Shown here one piece after another: positions 1 through 13,044 of a DNA stretch of 64,000 nt. Under the pieces are notes generated by a model. That model saw only the letters and a program-made list of their open reading frames with translations. It did no database searches and had not been told where the DNA came from. Position 1 is the first letter of the stretch. Every line of letters starts with the position of its first letter. The stretch spans positions 135,532,125 through 135,596,124 of the forward strand of contig NC_134276.1 of the NCBI RefSeq assembly GCF_949628215.1, given 5' to 3'. This stretch comes from Phalacrocorax aristotelis (Eukaryota > Chordata > Aves > Suliformes > Phalacrocoracidae). A program made the position numbers and the translations under genes.

Positions 1-1395
1 CATACACTTGTTGATTGCCCAGCTCTCCAGTCGGTCCAGACCTCAGGAGTGTCAACAGCTCCTCCCAGTTCTGTGTCATCAGCAAACTTAATTAGTATTC
101 CTTCAAGTCCTGTATCCAAGTCATTTATGAAGACATTAAAGAGTACCGGCCCCAAGATGGATCCCTGTGGAACCCCACTAGTGACTGGCTGCCAGCCCGA
201 TGTAACCCCATTTACTATGACCCTTTGAGCCAACCCATCAGCCAATTGCTCACTCACTGCATTATGTGATTATCCAGACATATGCTGGACATTTTGTCCA
301 GGATACTCTGAGAGACAGTATCGAAAGCTTTACTGAAATCTAAAAAGATCACATCAACTGGGTTTCCTTGGTCAACTAGGTGGGTGACCTTGTCATAGAA
401 ATAAATCAAGTTTGTTAGACAGGACTTTCCCCTCGTGAACCGTGCCAGCTTGGACCAACGACTGTGTTGTCTTTCAGGTGTTTTTCAACAACTCCCAGAA
501 TAATCTTCTCCATAATTTTGCCAGGCACAGAAGTGAGACTGATGGGCTTACAGATACTGAGGTCATCCCTGTTGCCCTTCTTGATGACTGGGACAATGAC
601 TGCCAGCTTCCTGTCAACTGGGACCTCTCCAGATTCCCAAGAGCATTGAATAATCATTGAGAGAGTTCTTTCTATGATATCGGCCAGCTCTTTAAGAACC
701 CTCAGATGAATCCCATCAGGTCCCATAGACTTACAGGGATCTAGCTGGAGCAGAAAATCCTGCACAAGTTCAGGGTTTATTAGGAGTTTATCATTTCCAC
801 AATCATGGTTCACTAGCCCAGGGCTCTGGGGTTCCCTGAGCCCACCATCGGTATTGAAGACCGAGACATAGAAAACAGTAAAATTCTCTGCCTTGCCTAT
901 GTCCCTGCTTGTGAGGTGACCATTCTCATCAAGCAATGGGGCAATGTTATTTCTAGTCTGCCTTTTGCCTTTAATGTATTTTAAAAAACCCTTCTTATTG
1001 TCCTTCACAGTAATAGCCAGCTTCAACTCTAACTGAGCTTTGGCCACACGTATTTCATCCCTGCAGTGGCAAACAGCATCCCTATAGTCCTCCCATGCTG
1101 CCTGACCTTGCTTCCACTGGCCATATACTTTCTTTTTTCTCCTTATTTTTAGAAGAATATCCCTGGGCAGCCAAGCTGACCTTTTGCCTCACCTGCTTGA
1201 CTTCCTACACTTTGGAATTGCCTGATCCTGTGCTTTTAGGAGATGGCACTTAAAAAGCAACTAGCACTGATGGACCCCAGCACCTTCAGAAGCTTTTTCC
1301 CAGGGGACCTTACTAAGCAGTTCCTGAGCAACCTGAAGTCTGCTCTTCTCTTGTCCAGAGTTGAGGTCTTGCTGGCAGCTTTCCTACTGTCAACA
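1..1395 (-). mobile_element. CR1 LINE fragment, ORF2 reverse transcriptase region
   Basis: Read on the minus strand, this stretch encodes the linker and first part of a CR1-type LINE reverse transcriptase. The clearest open part is at 415-1047 (210 codons), with the family signatures KSMGPDGIHLRVLKELAD and ISLTSVPGKIMEKI. Homology continues beyond that frame on both sides: towards 1395 it is the upstream linker region, and towards position 1 the later RT part, which runs off the window. The frame is interrupted, so this is a dead copy. The left end is not seen. It lies just downstream of the ovostatin-like exons and probably sits in that gene's next intron. Confidence 0.85.
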
Positions 1396-1612
1396 TAGAT
1401 TTTAGACTTGACTGTTTCATGAAAGTGCTGCCTTTCTCAGCATTTCTTTTTTCCCTTCATGCTTCTACTTTCTCCACCCAGCTCTTTCCATGTTTTTCTC
1501 AGGCACAAAGCAGAGAATTCAAAGCACTTAAACTCTGCACTAGCACCTCCTATCTGACTTCAGCAGAGCCAGCCTCATTGCTGGTGCAGAGCAGTTCACA
1601 GCCTTTGCTTAC

Positions 1613-4600
1613 CGTATTCCTCAACCGTGAAGAACTGGTACTCTTTTTCACCTGACTTCTTCTCAACAGTGATGTGGTAGGACCCCAGAATAGGTTCTGG
1701 GATTAGTGGGAAGGAGAGCTGGACAATTCCATGCTTAGATGCTACTTCCAACCACTGGAAGATCTTGTTTCGCTCTGGATCCTGGAGAGTAGAAGAGCAA
1801 GGTGCACCAAAACCTTTATCATCCTGTTTCTTGTCTTCTTGCTTTCTTTTAAGTTTTGTATCTGGCATATCAGCTAAGTGCATCATAGTGTGAATGTGAG
1901 TTTGGGTTAATAACATATACTCTGACTTCCCATTAATTTTCCAGGTCTGTTTGTGCATTAAAGAAACCGAAGTTTATGTTTAACTGGAAATTAGCTACGC
2001 TGCCAGATGACCTCATATAATCCAGGAATAGTACATGATTGGGATCAGTTTGCTTATCTGTAGCTCTTCTAGCATAAGTCTTTCTGACTCAACTCCTCCT
2101 TCTGTAAAATGGGAATATTATGCTGGCCTCTCTTAGAAAGTGCTTTGATATCTAGTGATGTGAAATGCCACAGAAGACTGATTCATTGTTAGTGTGTTCC
2201 CCAGAAGAACACGACATTTCAGAAAATTACTATTCTATACCCATATGCAAATGAGGTTATTTCACCAGCCTATTTACTGTAGTTCTACCAAAGTAAGACT
2301 ACACTGAACACTCCTGTTTGACTCCTAACAAAAGACACAGCAACAACTCCATGACCTTCTGACCCCTAAAACCCTCTGACTAACATCTCCAGTTCTGCTG
2401 ATTTCTCCTCCTCTAGTATTTGATAATGGGTACTGCCACTGTTCAACCTCAAGTCCATTTGCTTTAGTTAGTGTGCTTTGGGTGATTTGGGTGCTTTGGG
2501 TGATTCTCCCAGAGCTATATGTATGTATAGATAGATAGATATAGATATATAGATACTATGGGGAATGATGCAGCATATATAGCCTTTCCAAGGCAACTTG
2601 TGCTTTAATAATGTGTTGCATCTCTTACCTCAATGATGATTCGGGGATACTGGAAGAGGAAAAAAAGAGGAAAAGAAAAAAGAAAAAATTATCAAAACAT
2701 CAAGAAATTAACTTGAAAAATACTAGAACATAAAGAAGCTCTGAACAGCTTTCTCTGGATACAGAAGACTGGGTCAAGGAAACAATTTGAAACTCATGTC
2801 TGTAATTTAAAAGATAATGTTAAGGGGATAAGCTGTTTGTGAATTTATTTTTTCTACAAAAAACATCCAGTCTCTTTCTACTCATCTGGGGCAGGTGAAG
2901 TGAAGTGACTACAAAATCTGAGCACTGTGAGATTTTCAGGAGTGCTTTCAGACCCTTTGCTTTCTATAAAGGCAGGGAAAGGATGGAGTGTGAACTTAAG
3001 GAGTTAACAGCAGTTCTTCAAAAACATCAGGAGGCCTATCCCAGGCCTTTTTTATTCAATTACTAAGTGAAGGAGTCTCAGCAAACAGGTATCCCAAAAG
3101 ATTTCTTGAAAAAAAATTGATTATTATTCATACATACTGTCTCCTGAACAGGTCTGAATTGGCTGTCCAAAGTGACCACACGAAACATCACTGAAAAAGG
3201 ACATAGGACAAAAAAAGATCATTCACTTTAGCATTGGTAAGTCACTTTCAACATACAACAGAAACAAAGTTTGCCCAGGCTTTTAGGGAGAACTAAAGAG
3301 TCCTGGAGAACTAGAAAGGATTTGGTTATCTTAGCCAGTGAAAAAGAAAACCAGAATAAACTTGTCAGCTGAAATATCTTCAATTCTGACCCACTGGGCT
3401 AAAGTAAAATGTAAATAAAAATACACCGTACTGCCTTCATTTCTTGAAGGACTCAGTTCTTTTGAGCATTTGCTGAAAAAAACCCTGTTTATACAAACCA
3501 ATTCAATGAAAATCTCAAAGAGAAGGAAGAATTTTTCTTTATTCAAAGTGTAAATCCTGTGCAGCACTGAAGTATAATTACGCTAAAGAGATAACGAACT
3601 GCGCCACAGCTAGTACTTCATTTAAATATCATGATGGCATCAACACTGTGAATTAGATTGACAGTTAAGCAGAAAGAGCTGTTGACATATTTACTTTGGT
3701 TTTATATGAATTTTGTTCATTCCAAGCTTATCCTATTATTTTCTGTATTTTTAAGGACACTTTATGTGACTGGTCTTAGTAAATCTAGCAGAACTCAAGA
3801 TCATGTAAGTGCAACTGACTAAGTAAAAACACATGAACTCTACTCATTCATTGCAATTTTGTGAATTGGTTCTATTTTTCACTGACTTTTGATGACCCCA
3901 ACCTCAGATGACAATTATACACTATCTGAAGGATTGTCCACAGTTTTTCATCCATAAGAGGAAGTCCTTGTTATTCTAGACCCACCCTTGCACTCAGTTC
4001 CCTCGTTCACTAGCTGACTCAAACCCCTCAGCACCTTTTTGCCCTGGTTTGTAGATGGGTTTGTCCGTCTGGATGAAGACACTATTATCCACATTCTGAA
4101 TTGCCACTGATCTTCTCTCAGCTAAGTTGACTGTGGTGCCTTTGGCAGAGAAGGAAATGAATGCCAGGTGGTCAGAAGTAGCAGGAGGAACCTGGAGAGA
4201 AACAAAACCCCAGAGGAAAAGTGGTAAATGAGATGTGTTGAGGTCCCCAGATGCCCAGGGTTCTTGAGTAAGGTACTGATTGTCAAGTGAGTCATAAATA
4301 GCTTGTGCAAAGACTTGAGAAATCTATCTTTGCCAGTGAGATAGTCTCTAGGAATTTCTGCTGTGGAAGTCCCATAATCTGTTACCAGTTCCTAAGGTTT
4401 TAAGCTATGCCCTCTCCTATGCATTTCCTCATCTCATGTAGCTACATTCCTATATGCAGGTTGCCCCAGACATACAGCTTAATTCTGAGGTGTTTTCTCC
4501 TGCTGCATTCTGGAAGACCTAACTCTGGGACTTGTTTATCATATCTGTCCAAGTCTTCCAGAGTCACAGGAAAGGGAATGAACATGTCCTAGCTCGGTTC

Positions 4601-5067
4601 TCCAGCTTGGCAATTATGACAATCCCATAGGGCGCATGTACCGATGATGGCAACCAAAAGCTTTTCTCTATTCACTCTGTGAATGCAGTCTTACTCCAGC
4701 TTCCCCCTACAACCCATATGTCTTTCTTTTTCCAGTCTATATTGACAGCCTTTCCAGCAGTTCATCTTTTTTTGTCCTATTCCCTGCCTTCATTCTTCAT
4801 CTTCTTGCCCTCACTGAAAAGCAGGGTTGCACTCAGAAGTATTTCCAGCTTCTACACTCTCTTCAGTAGCCTCAAAAGAGTACCTTGAACTCATAGCACT
4901 TGAAGAAATCATTCTTTGTCACAGATTCCTGAAAAAGAGTCTTCTGGATACTGCCATATTCCAGGATGATGCTCAGGGACAGAGGCTCACTGAGTGTGTG
5001 GAACTGCACACAAGCAGTCTGTGGAGAGTCACTCCGGACTACTGTCGGGACCAGCAGCACATATTGA
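1613..5067 (-). CDS. OVST: Ovostatin-like proteinase inhibitor (alpha-2-macroglobulin family), 5' coding exons, partial
   Basis: This is a secreted, broad-range protease trap of the alpha-2-macroglobulin family. Five exons run right to left: 4884-5067 (184 bp), 4035-4191 (157 bp), 3138-3190 (53 bp), 2629-2649 (21 bp) and 1613-1781 (169 bp). All have AG/GT borders and their phases join into one open frame. The 53-bp exon followed by a 21-bp micro-exon is the arrangement I recall for A2M-family genes. The product starts QYVLLVPTVV (first macroglobulin domain), then has LAFISFSAKGTT, FIQTDKPIYKPGQK, VMFRVVTLDSQFRPVQET, YPRIIIE and DPERNKIFQW, and ends FFTVEEYG before a GTAAGC donor. From memory these are closer to chicken ovostatin than to A2M. 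The exon that should begin VLPKF would lie left of position 1. The signal-peptide exon, which should end in phase 2, was not found between 5068 and about 8000. The gene looks intact within the window. A2M-like paralogues remain an alternative. Confidence 0.85.
2521..2557. repeat. GATA/TATA-type microsatellite
   Basis: A short run of GTAT/GATA/TAGATA units in an ovostatin-like gene intron. It is simple sequence with no further signal. Confidence 0.6.
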
Positions 5068-7560
5068 CTGTAAGAAAGAAGGCTAGATCAGGGAGCTCAG
5101 TCTTGAAGGAAAGGCAGAGCAAACAGGAGAGGAAAATACCACAGAAATGCTGTATGTGTGAAAGAAGACACAGCCCAAAGCTTGCTCAAAACCAGGTGAA
5201 GGATTTTAATTTCTTCCTATTAATTTTGAATAACGTGCTAAGAAAGTATAGATCACAATTGTTTGTCCCTCATGGTTCTTCCTGAGCTGAGAGATCAGCA
5301 TAATTCTATGCAGTCTCTTACCCAGCATGGTACTGCATCTTTCTATTCCAGGTATTTACATAGCCCCAGTTACTAAAGTGTTTAAACACCTGACAAGCAT
5401 AGCTGCATTTATGCTCCCATGACCTATATGTTTACTTAAAACTCTGGAACCTCCCATAAGGATGAGTGATATTTAGCTTCTTTTTGAGATCAATGACAGA
5501 AGTACTAGCTAATGGTTGCAACAAACCTTTAATTTCTTTTTCTCTGGATAGCTCTCCCTCCAGAGAGAAACAACTTGATTTACTGATTGACTTACAACTG
5601 ACCTATTGTAAGTCAATCAGTATAATGCACAAGAAATGAGCCTGTTTTTCCATTTTGCAGAATATTCTAGGGAATGTTCAATCTAACCTGCATGTTCTAT
5701 TCTGTTCCCATGCTTCTCCCTGTGTTGCTTCCTTTGCTTCTTTTTTCCATTGGGCTTTTTTAGTTATACTACTCTCTATAATTAGGGCAGTCTTCCCTCC
5801 CCAGATTATTCCTCTGAATAACTTTCCTTCAGATTTGCTATATACGGCTAAGGTTCTGTTGCTGGCCTCCCATTCTCTGCTGCCTAAACTGGTCTTTTCA
5901 AATAATGTATGTCAGAATTGATGAGTTGGTTCTGCAGCAGAACATGAATCGTATAATCTTTTCTTGATAATCTGATCCTTTCCATTTTTTGCTCCCACAG
6001 CTTTGCTTGTTCATATTATCTTTATTGTTATTTTCACTTGTCCAGTTCAGACTGCACAATATCCAAAGACTAGAAGTAAAATAATAAAAACCAACACTTT
6101 ACCTGAGAAAGCTAAACCCTCTGACTTTCACAGTGTCTTCCTTTAGAACTTTTGAGAAGGAGATTTAAGCTCTAATGTTGGTGTATTTTTGAAAATTGTA
6201 GCTGAAATCTTCTGTTTGGATAAAGCCATGGAAATTGACAGTGCTGTATAAGCTGTGACAGCACAGCAGGTGCTAATACTAATACACAGCAGGTAATACT
6301 AATACTAATGCTAATGTTGCTAGTGCTAACGCTAATGTTAATGCTAATGTTAATGCTAGGGTGCCATTTGGCATAGTTCCTAGTGCCAGCCACTATCTCA
6401 TACACCATACTTTCTCTGTAGAGCTGATGCCTATCAATCCTTATCATTAGTATGCATGCTAGTCTAGTCTTGAATCTCCTCCTCACTTTACCCATGCACT
6501 TCAGTATTCACCTACTCCACAGGTTTCTGTCATTCAAAACAGATTTCTTAGCAGTTTTATGATGGAGAGCATCATTACAAATCACCCTTCAGTGTCACCT
6601 ACTTCCATTTCAGACACAGTTCAGAACCTAGGTATCAAACATCCAATGTATTATATAGCAATCTCCCAGAAGAAATTAACTTGTGGGAAATAAAATAAAA
6701 ATATTTCATAATAAAACCACAGAATATATGATCTCTTACGCTTCAGAAGACACTGTGGCAATCCAGTTCAAGGACAGAATACTCAGAAGAATCCTTGACC
6801 ACATCTCTGTATGTGAAGAAGAAAGAAGAGAGAGTGATCTCAAGTGGACAGGCTGTCTTCTGGCTTTTAAACTGGCCTGAGATGGTGCTCCTCCTCCATG
6901 GCTTCAATCATATTCTAACAAAAGATATCTACATAAAATTTGCATACATTCATCTTCCTCTTTCCTGTCTGTTCTCACACTCCTTGAACTCTCAAACAAT
7001 AGCTTAGGAAAGCTCTCATCTTTCACATAGCTTTGTGACGTATTACAAGCCAAACAGGTTCCTGCCCATCTGAATGTTTTATTGAAGCTTACCTCCCTGA
7101 TTATCATGTCATTGGCTGGAGGTTCCTTAATGTTTCAACATGTTACTATTTGTCACTGCTTAAGTATTTCCTCATTCTGTGAAGGTCTTCTCTAGATACA
7201 TCTCACAAAACAGAAGAAAATAATAACACAATGCTATTGTATGACTGTCTAAGGGCCTGGGCAGTAATAATACAGCATCAGACTATATCTGCATTCAGTA
7301 TGGCACAGACTGAAACTTCCAATTGTAATCTGGATTTCTTTCTGCACACAGAACATTCAGCAAGGAATGGTTTTGGCTAGTTGTCTACCATTTTTGGTAG
7401 CAGTCAGGACAAGCATATCTCTACGGAAAGGAATCTTACAGTGTTATTTCATTTGTTCCCTCATCTGTCTGTCATTCTGCTTTTCCCTCCATCCCTGCTC
7501 CCTCTATCAAATAACTTGTAAGCCTGACAGTGAATTTTAAGTAAATCTGACTGAGAAGTT
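5068..7560. other. Non-coding stretch upstream of the ovostatin-like exons
   Basis: No recognisable coding exon. It should hold the first intron, and perhaps the signal-peptide exon and promoter, of the ovostatin-like gene, but no short exon with a hydrophobic leader and a phase-2 donor could be found on the minus strand. The open frames here are short and resemble no family known to me. A hexamer-like repeat near 6.3 kb is listed separately. Confidence 0.4.
6272..6358. repeat. Degenerate TAATGC/TAATAC hexamer repeat
   Basis: About fourteen loosely conserved copies of a hexamer of the type CTAATG/CTAATA, with copies reading TTAATG and CTAACG. The unit drifts from TAATAC on the left to TAATGC and TAATGT on the right. 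Simple tandem repeat. Confidence 0.7.
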
Positions 7561-8715
7561 TCAAAATAATCAAGATATAGAATCATTAAAAAAGTTTGAT
7601 AGAAAGGGACCTTCTGACATTAGGTCGTCCAATCTCTCCTTTTAAGCAGGGCTAGCTTCAAAGCTTGCCCAGTCATGTTTTCAATATCTCCAAGGATGGA
7701 GAGTCCACATCCTCAGAGATCTGGACGTCTGCTCCCATGCTTAACCAGCCATGTGAAATTTTTTTCCTTAAATCAGGATTTCCCATGCTGTAATTTGTGT
7801 TCATCGCTTCGTGTCCTTTTCACTGTGTACCCCTGAGAAGAATGTGTCTCCTCTATAATCCCACTGTCATGGTTTTAGCTGGGATAGATTTAATTTTCTT
7901 CACTCTAGCTGGCATAGTGCTGTGCTTTGAACTTAGCATGGAAAAAAATGTTGAGATAACACACAGGTGTTTTGGCTGTTGCTGGGTAGTGCTTGTACTA
8001 GTCAAGGACATTTCTAGCTTCCCATGCTCTGCCGGGTGCACAAGAAGCTGGGAGGGGAGGGGGCACAGCTGAGAGAGCGGATTCAAACTGACTAAAGGGA
8101 TATGCCATATCATGTAATGTCATGCCCAGTGTGTTAACTGGGAGGCAGCAATCGCAGCTCGGGGACGGGCAGCGTCGGTCGGCAGGTAGTGAGCGGCTGT
8201 ACCGTTTGTGTTTCTGTGGGTTTTTTCCTTTTTGTCTTTCCCTTCCTTTTCCATTTTATTATGTTAACATTATTGTCATTATTATTATTATTATTAATAT
8301 TTTATTATAATTATTAAACCGTGCGTATCTCAACCCACAAGTTCTTTTGCTCTTCCATTTCTCTTCCCCATCCCACAGGGGTTGGGGAGGAGTGAGCGAG
8401 CGGCTGCGTGGTGTTTAGTTGCCAGCTGAGGCTGAACCATGTCACCCACTTTAAGTAGCAGAAGACTGCAGTTATGGCCCATCTTAGCCTTTGTTTCTCT
8501 AGGCTGAAAAAACGAGACTGTCTCAGTTCCTTTCTGTAGGTTGTTCCAGACAGTGACTATCCCAGTGACCTTCCACTGGAGTCCCTCCAGTCTGTCAATG
8601 CCTTTCTTGTACTGGGGAGCCAAATCTGGACACAGAACTTCATCTATGGCCTCACAACTGCTGAAGAGAGGGGAAGAATCAATTTCTTTGTTGTGTTAGC
8701 TACACTTTCGGTGAA
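7560..8715 (-). mobile_element. Old CR1 3' end fragment, split by an LTR
   Basis: The sequence at 7560-7859 (tcaatatctccaaggatgga and its surroundings) and at 8445-8715 (gtccctccagtctgtcaatg, cttgtactggggagccaaat) is the antisense form of the avian CR1 3' region. The two parts are contiguous in the family and are separated only by the solo LTR at 7865-8444. The CR1 copy is therefore older than the LTR insertion. Confidence 0.75.
7865..8444 (+). mobile_element. Solo LTR, avian ERVL-type (fossil)
   Basis: The 580-bp element begins TGTCATGGTTTTAGC and ends AACCATGTCA. It has an ATT-rich tract near 8280 and a conserved 3' part close to that of the LTRs at 45384-45985 and 57274-57875. It is flanked by a perfect 5-bp target duplication, CCCAC (7860-7864 and 8445-8449), the size expected for ERVL. 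No internal sequence is present, so this is a recombined solo LTR. Confidence 0.85.
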
Positions 8716-11700
8716 CAGCCTGAACACAGGAAACTAATTAATCTATAGCAGTGAGGGACTGCATTTACACTTGTACATAGGAGAAGAAAAAAAACCCAAC
8801 CAAACAAAATATGATAGCAAATCACTCTGTGTGAAACTGCAACCACACAGGCAATTTCCCTTCCTCTTCCTCATCTAAACATGTTATGGATGGGAAAAGG
8901 AAGCTGAGTATACTGTAGGAGTAATTAGGGGCATGAAAGAGAGTTAGGGGCACTGAAAAAGGTGTTAGGCAATGCAGAGTGGGCTTGAAGTTATTTCAGA
9001 GGTAAGGGGTAGGAGAAGGAAATGAGGACTATTATAGTGATGCAGTAAAAATGGATATGGGACTGTAGAAAGCCAGATTTTATCAATTGCACTTCTAGTG
9101 ATATAATATATTCTTGCTAATAATTCAGCCATACAAGAATTATTCTTCCCGTCACCGTAGGCGATATCCTAAACTACCTATGCGTAACCAGCTTACCTAC
9201 CTATCTTTCCCAGAAGCTTTCTGACAACCAAGTTAGGACACAAAGAAAACTGCCCTGGGTGCTTCTGGAGCTACTGCCTGTTCCCACTGAGTTACTACTG
9301 AGACATATTGCACAAAGCTTCCCAGAATGTCCTGACATTAAAGTGACAATACTGCATGACAGATGGGTGGTGTGCAAACAGGGCGGCCACATTGTGAAGA
9401 AAGGTGCTGCATTAGTTGTAATGAGGACAGAGGACAGCTGAGAATAAATTGCAGGCATGTTTGTATTTGCAAATTTAAAATGCCTCAGACCCCACGTCTT
9501 ACTTCAAACAGGTACTAAGTCCTAGGTAAAAAAAGAATGAAGGAGGGAGAAGGAAATATCAATCAATTCCAGAACCCTGGTGCAAATTGCTCTAGAAGCT
9601 TATCCATTATTTAAGTGCAGCGTGCCTTTAACATGAATGTAAGAGGGCTTTGTTGTTGATACACACACAGAAAAGAAAAAGATAAAGCATTTGAAAAACT
9701 GAAATCTTAGAAGACATTATGTTCAGATGAATTAAAGAGCACATGCTTCTCTGGAAACAAGTATTGAATTCATTACTTTAGTGAAATTACTGATCCCAGA
9801 GGACTTCTTCATACTGTAGCAATGTTGTGATTAAAAAAAAGTAAGCTCAAGTCTTTATTCTTAAGAAGCCAGTTTAAGTTAATTTGCCCAGTGCACTGGG
9901 TAAATCATTCCAGTTGTTTCCTGTAGGAGGGAAAAAGAAGAAGCTTCGGGTTCTATGATTAAGAAGCTAAGAGCAGGGGAGGATTAATCATCTGGAAGCA
10001 CAAAGATAAAGATTTAACATGGGGAGATAATGAACCTCACAGTAAGCAGCTGTTACAAGACAGACACACAGAAGGTATCTTGATACTGGGTGTCATATAA
10101 ACCAGCCTGCTGACCTTAGATTGGTGCTGCTTTGTATTGGCATAAGGAAATAAGTAATTGGAGATCCTATTTTGGCTAGAAAATTAATGAAAGGAGGAAC
10201 AATGCCAAATGCACTTCAAGACCAAAACAATGTAAATACAGACTTAAGTAACACATGTTTACTTGGTTTTCAGAGTCGAGTCATATTGCATGCTCTTTGG
10301 ACAGCAGAAAATCAAGAAATCTTCAACTCATTCAGTCCGGACTTCAGAAAGTTACAGCATTTGCTCTCAGTTATGAAGAAGTTTTTTGTTCTTTGTTCTT
10401 TCTCCAGATGAGTCAGAGGAATGATTGTTGCAGTTGCATTGGAAACTTATGTTTTTCACAAGTTAATTTCCTTTCAAATAAAGATGAATTTGCCAATCCA
10501 TGTTATCACATCAAATGCACCCATCCTCCTCTTCTCTTTTACACTGGGCATGCATACAAGGCAGGGCAATGTAAAGTTTTCCAACTAAAACTGATCCCAC
10601 TCACTTTCTGGGATCAGTTAAGTTCAGTGTTTTGCATGTACACTGCACTCACAACAGTTGTGAGTGAGGTTGTGACTAGCCCACTTCCAATACCCCAGCT
10701 AGCTTGTGTACAGCATCTCAGGTGTCCCTATGCCATCCCAAGGTGCCCAGTACAGCTGTGTGTGCAGAATCTAGACACTAGATGCAGTCACAAATTAGGA
10801 AATAAAAACATCAAAGAATGTCCATTTGCCAAGCAGAACACTGCATAGTTGGAAAGTGGAGTTGGCACAATCAAATTCTCAGTCAATACAGATCTAAGTC
10901 ATGCCTCTTTTCCTTTCTGTCAGAGAATTAGCAGGAAGTTCAGTGGAAATATGAGCAGCTTTCAACAGTGAAGCCTTGGATTTTCCAGAAGAATGAGTAA
11001 CACGTAATTACTTGTTTCTCTTCTATGGCTCCACTTTACATTTGCGTAACGCTTAAGGACTGAGAGTACTTTCTAAGTCATGGCTTCACTTGAGATGAAG
11101 TACAAACAATCCACCCCACACTGCAATACCTGTTTTATTGTCCAGTTTCTTTCTCTAAAACAGGTAGATGTGGAGCCAGAGCTTCAGCTTCCATTTCACT
11201 GACGCAAATACATTCATCAACAGTCCCAGGCTATTTGCTAGCCTGTGATTTTCTCTGGAAATTACATTGTAATCTGAAAATGCTTCCCCGCAATACATTT
11301 ATCAAACCAACCCTGACAAAACATTTTGTTTTAAAAAGCCAACATATCTCTGAATAGTATTGTATATGTCCCAGAGTTTGGATACGTTGGGTTAATTTGC
11401 TTACACAGCCTTGCACTCTTCCAAGGCATATCCTCATCTGCAATCACTTAGGTTTGCAAGTGATAGTATTTCTCAGAATGTTTGCTGGCAACAGGCAGCT
11501 TGCAGTGTGTTTGGTAGAGTATGCTATATCATTTCATGTTGAATGGATGGAACATTTTTCTAATATTGCTTATTTTCTGTAATAATAAAGATCAGGTAAT
11601 ATTAAGTGTTGTAATGCTGTTACATTAAGAGTAAACAGCACACTGTTCAGAACTAGCGAGATCTTTGTTATAGATAGACTGATAGTAAACTAACTAGTAT

Positions 11701-13040
11701 GCTGTCGACATCATCCTTCTGGAACATATTTTATCTCTACCTGTGAAAAATGAAGTATTGCAACATCATATGGCATGAAACACTTGAAATACCAGCCATT
11801 TTTCTTGATCTAGAAAGTGTAACGTATACAGATATCATTGAAAAACCCCTACTGTGTCTAAATGATGACAATAGGAGGACATGAACATAGCAAGGCAGGC
11901 CAAAAAAGATTCTAAAAAGACTAGAAAAGGCAATCAAAACTACTAATCAATATTTCTTCAAAAACAATAGGAAGCCTGCCAGAGAATCCACAGGAACACA
12001 TAATGAACAAGATAGAAGATGAGATCAAGAAGAGTGCAGGAGCAGTACAAACAGTAACTATTATTCCCTATTGGTTTAGTTAATCTAATAAGTATTAAAT
12101 ATTACTGTATTTAAATGAACAATTTGTTATCAAAATTCAATTTCTCAAAAAATAATATACCCAACAATCTATTGACAATGTAATTCTGAGGCAGTAATTA
12201 TATTGCTGCCATTCTGAATTAGCTCAAAATCTTGAACCAAAAATGTATCGATGTTGGCTCGATGTTGGTCTGCTGGTTATTACAGACCTTTGCCTTAAGG
12301 GACGACGAACATATACTTCACTTGATCACAAGGGATGAAAACATGTGTCAGGGAGCCTTTTAAAGGGTAAAAATAGTTCTTCCTTCAGTAGAAGAGTTTT
12401 CCTGTCTTCATTATTTCCCTTGTTCCCATATTCATATTGTTCTGATACTTTAGGTGGAGATAAGCAGAGTGATGCACAGGGCTTTAAAAAAGGCAAACAG
12501 AAATTGAATTAAAATAAGGAAACAGACTGAAGAGCTTCCTTTGTGAAAGCACAGCATCTCAAATTTTGCATTCTATTACAAAGACAATGAATCAGAAGCA
12601 CTGCCCTCCAGATCCAGCTTCTAAATAATCTCCCACTTCCTACGGTTCAAGGGGTTCATTTGGGTTGCATATCCAGTTTTTTTAAAAGAAGACAACAATA
12701 TGCCAGCCCCTACACTAACCCACTCAGCAATCTCCCATTTTGTGGGATCCCCTTGTTTTCACCTTCTTGGAAACATCCAAACTCTTTAAGTCAAAGGTAT
12801 ATTTTGCAATCACAGGAAAGGCAGGCTTGAGACCTAAAAAAATTGCTGCTTTTCCTGCTCTGGGATGATCCTTGCCCGTAGAGATATGCTCCATTTCAAG
12901 GTAAGGTCAGATTGAAGTTGTAGTTGGTCCATGAGCCAGGAAAGGCTCCTACTGATCACTCTATAGCATCAGCTAGAATTGTCCAAAACAATCCACTACC
13001 AAACAATCATAAAGTCAAGTGGACTACTACATGCAGGTAA
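8716..13040. other. Intergenic stretch, no gene recognised
   Basis: AT-rich, ordinary-looking DNA with no exon, RNA gene or clear repeat that I can support. One 197-codon open frame at 10255-10848 (plus strand) has no recognisable domain or flanking gene structure and is treated as chance. Confidence 0.4.
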
Positions 13041-13044
13041 CCAG

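Noticed and set aside
6172-6495. Minus-strand frame starting MGKVRRRF, tested as the ovostatin-like leader exon
   Set aside because: No hydrophobic signal segment near the start and no phase-2 donor; much of it is translation of the TAATGC repeat.
10255-10848. 197-codon plus-strand open frame
   Set aside because: No recognisable domain, no splice or promoter context, unusual Cys-rich random-looking composition. Treated as chance.
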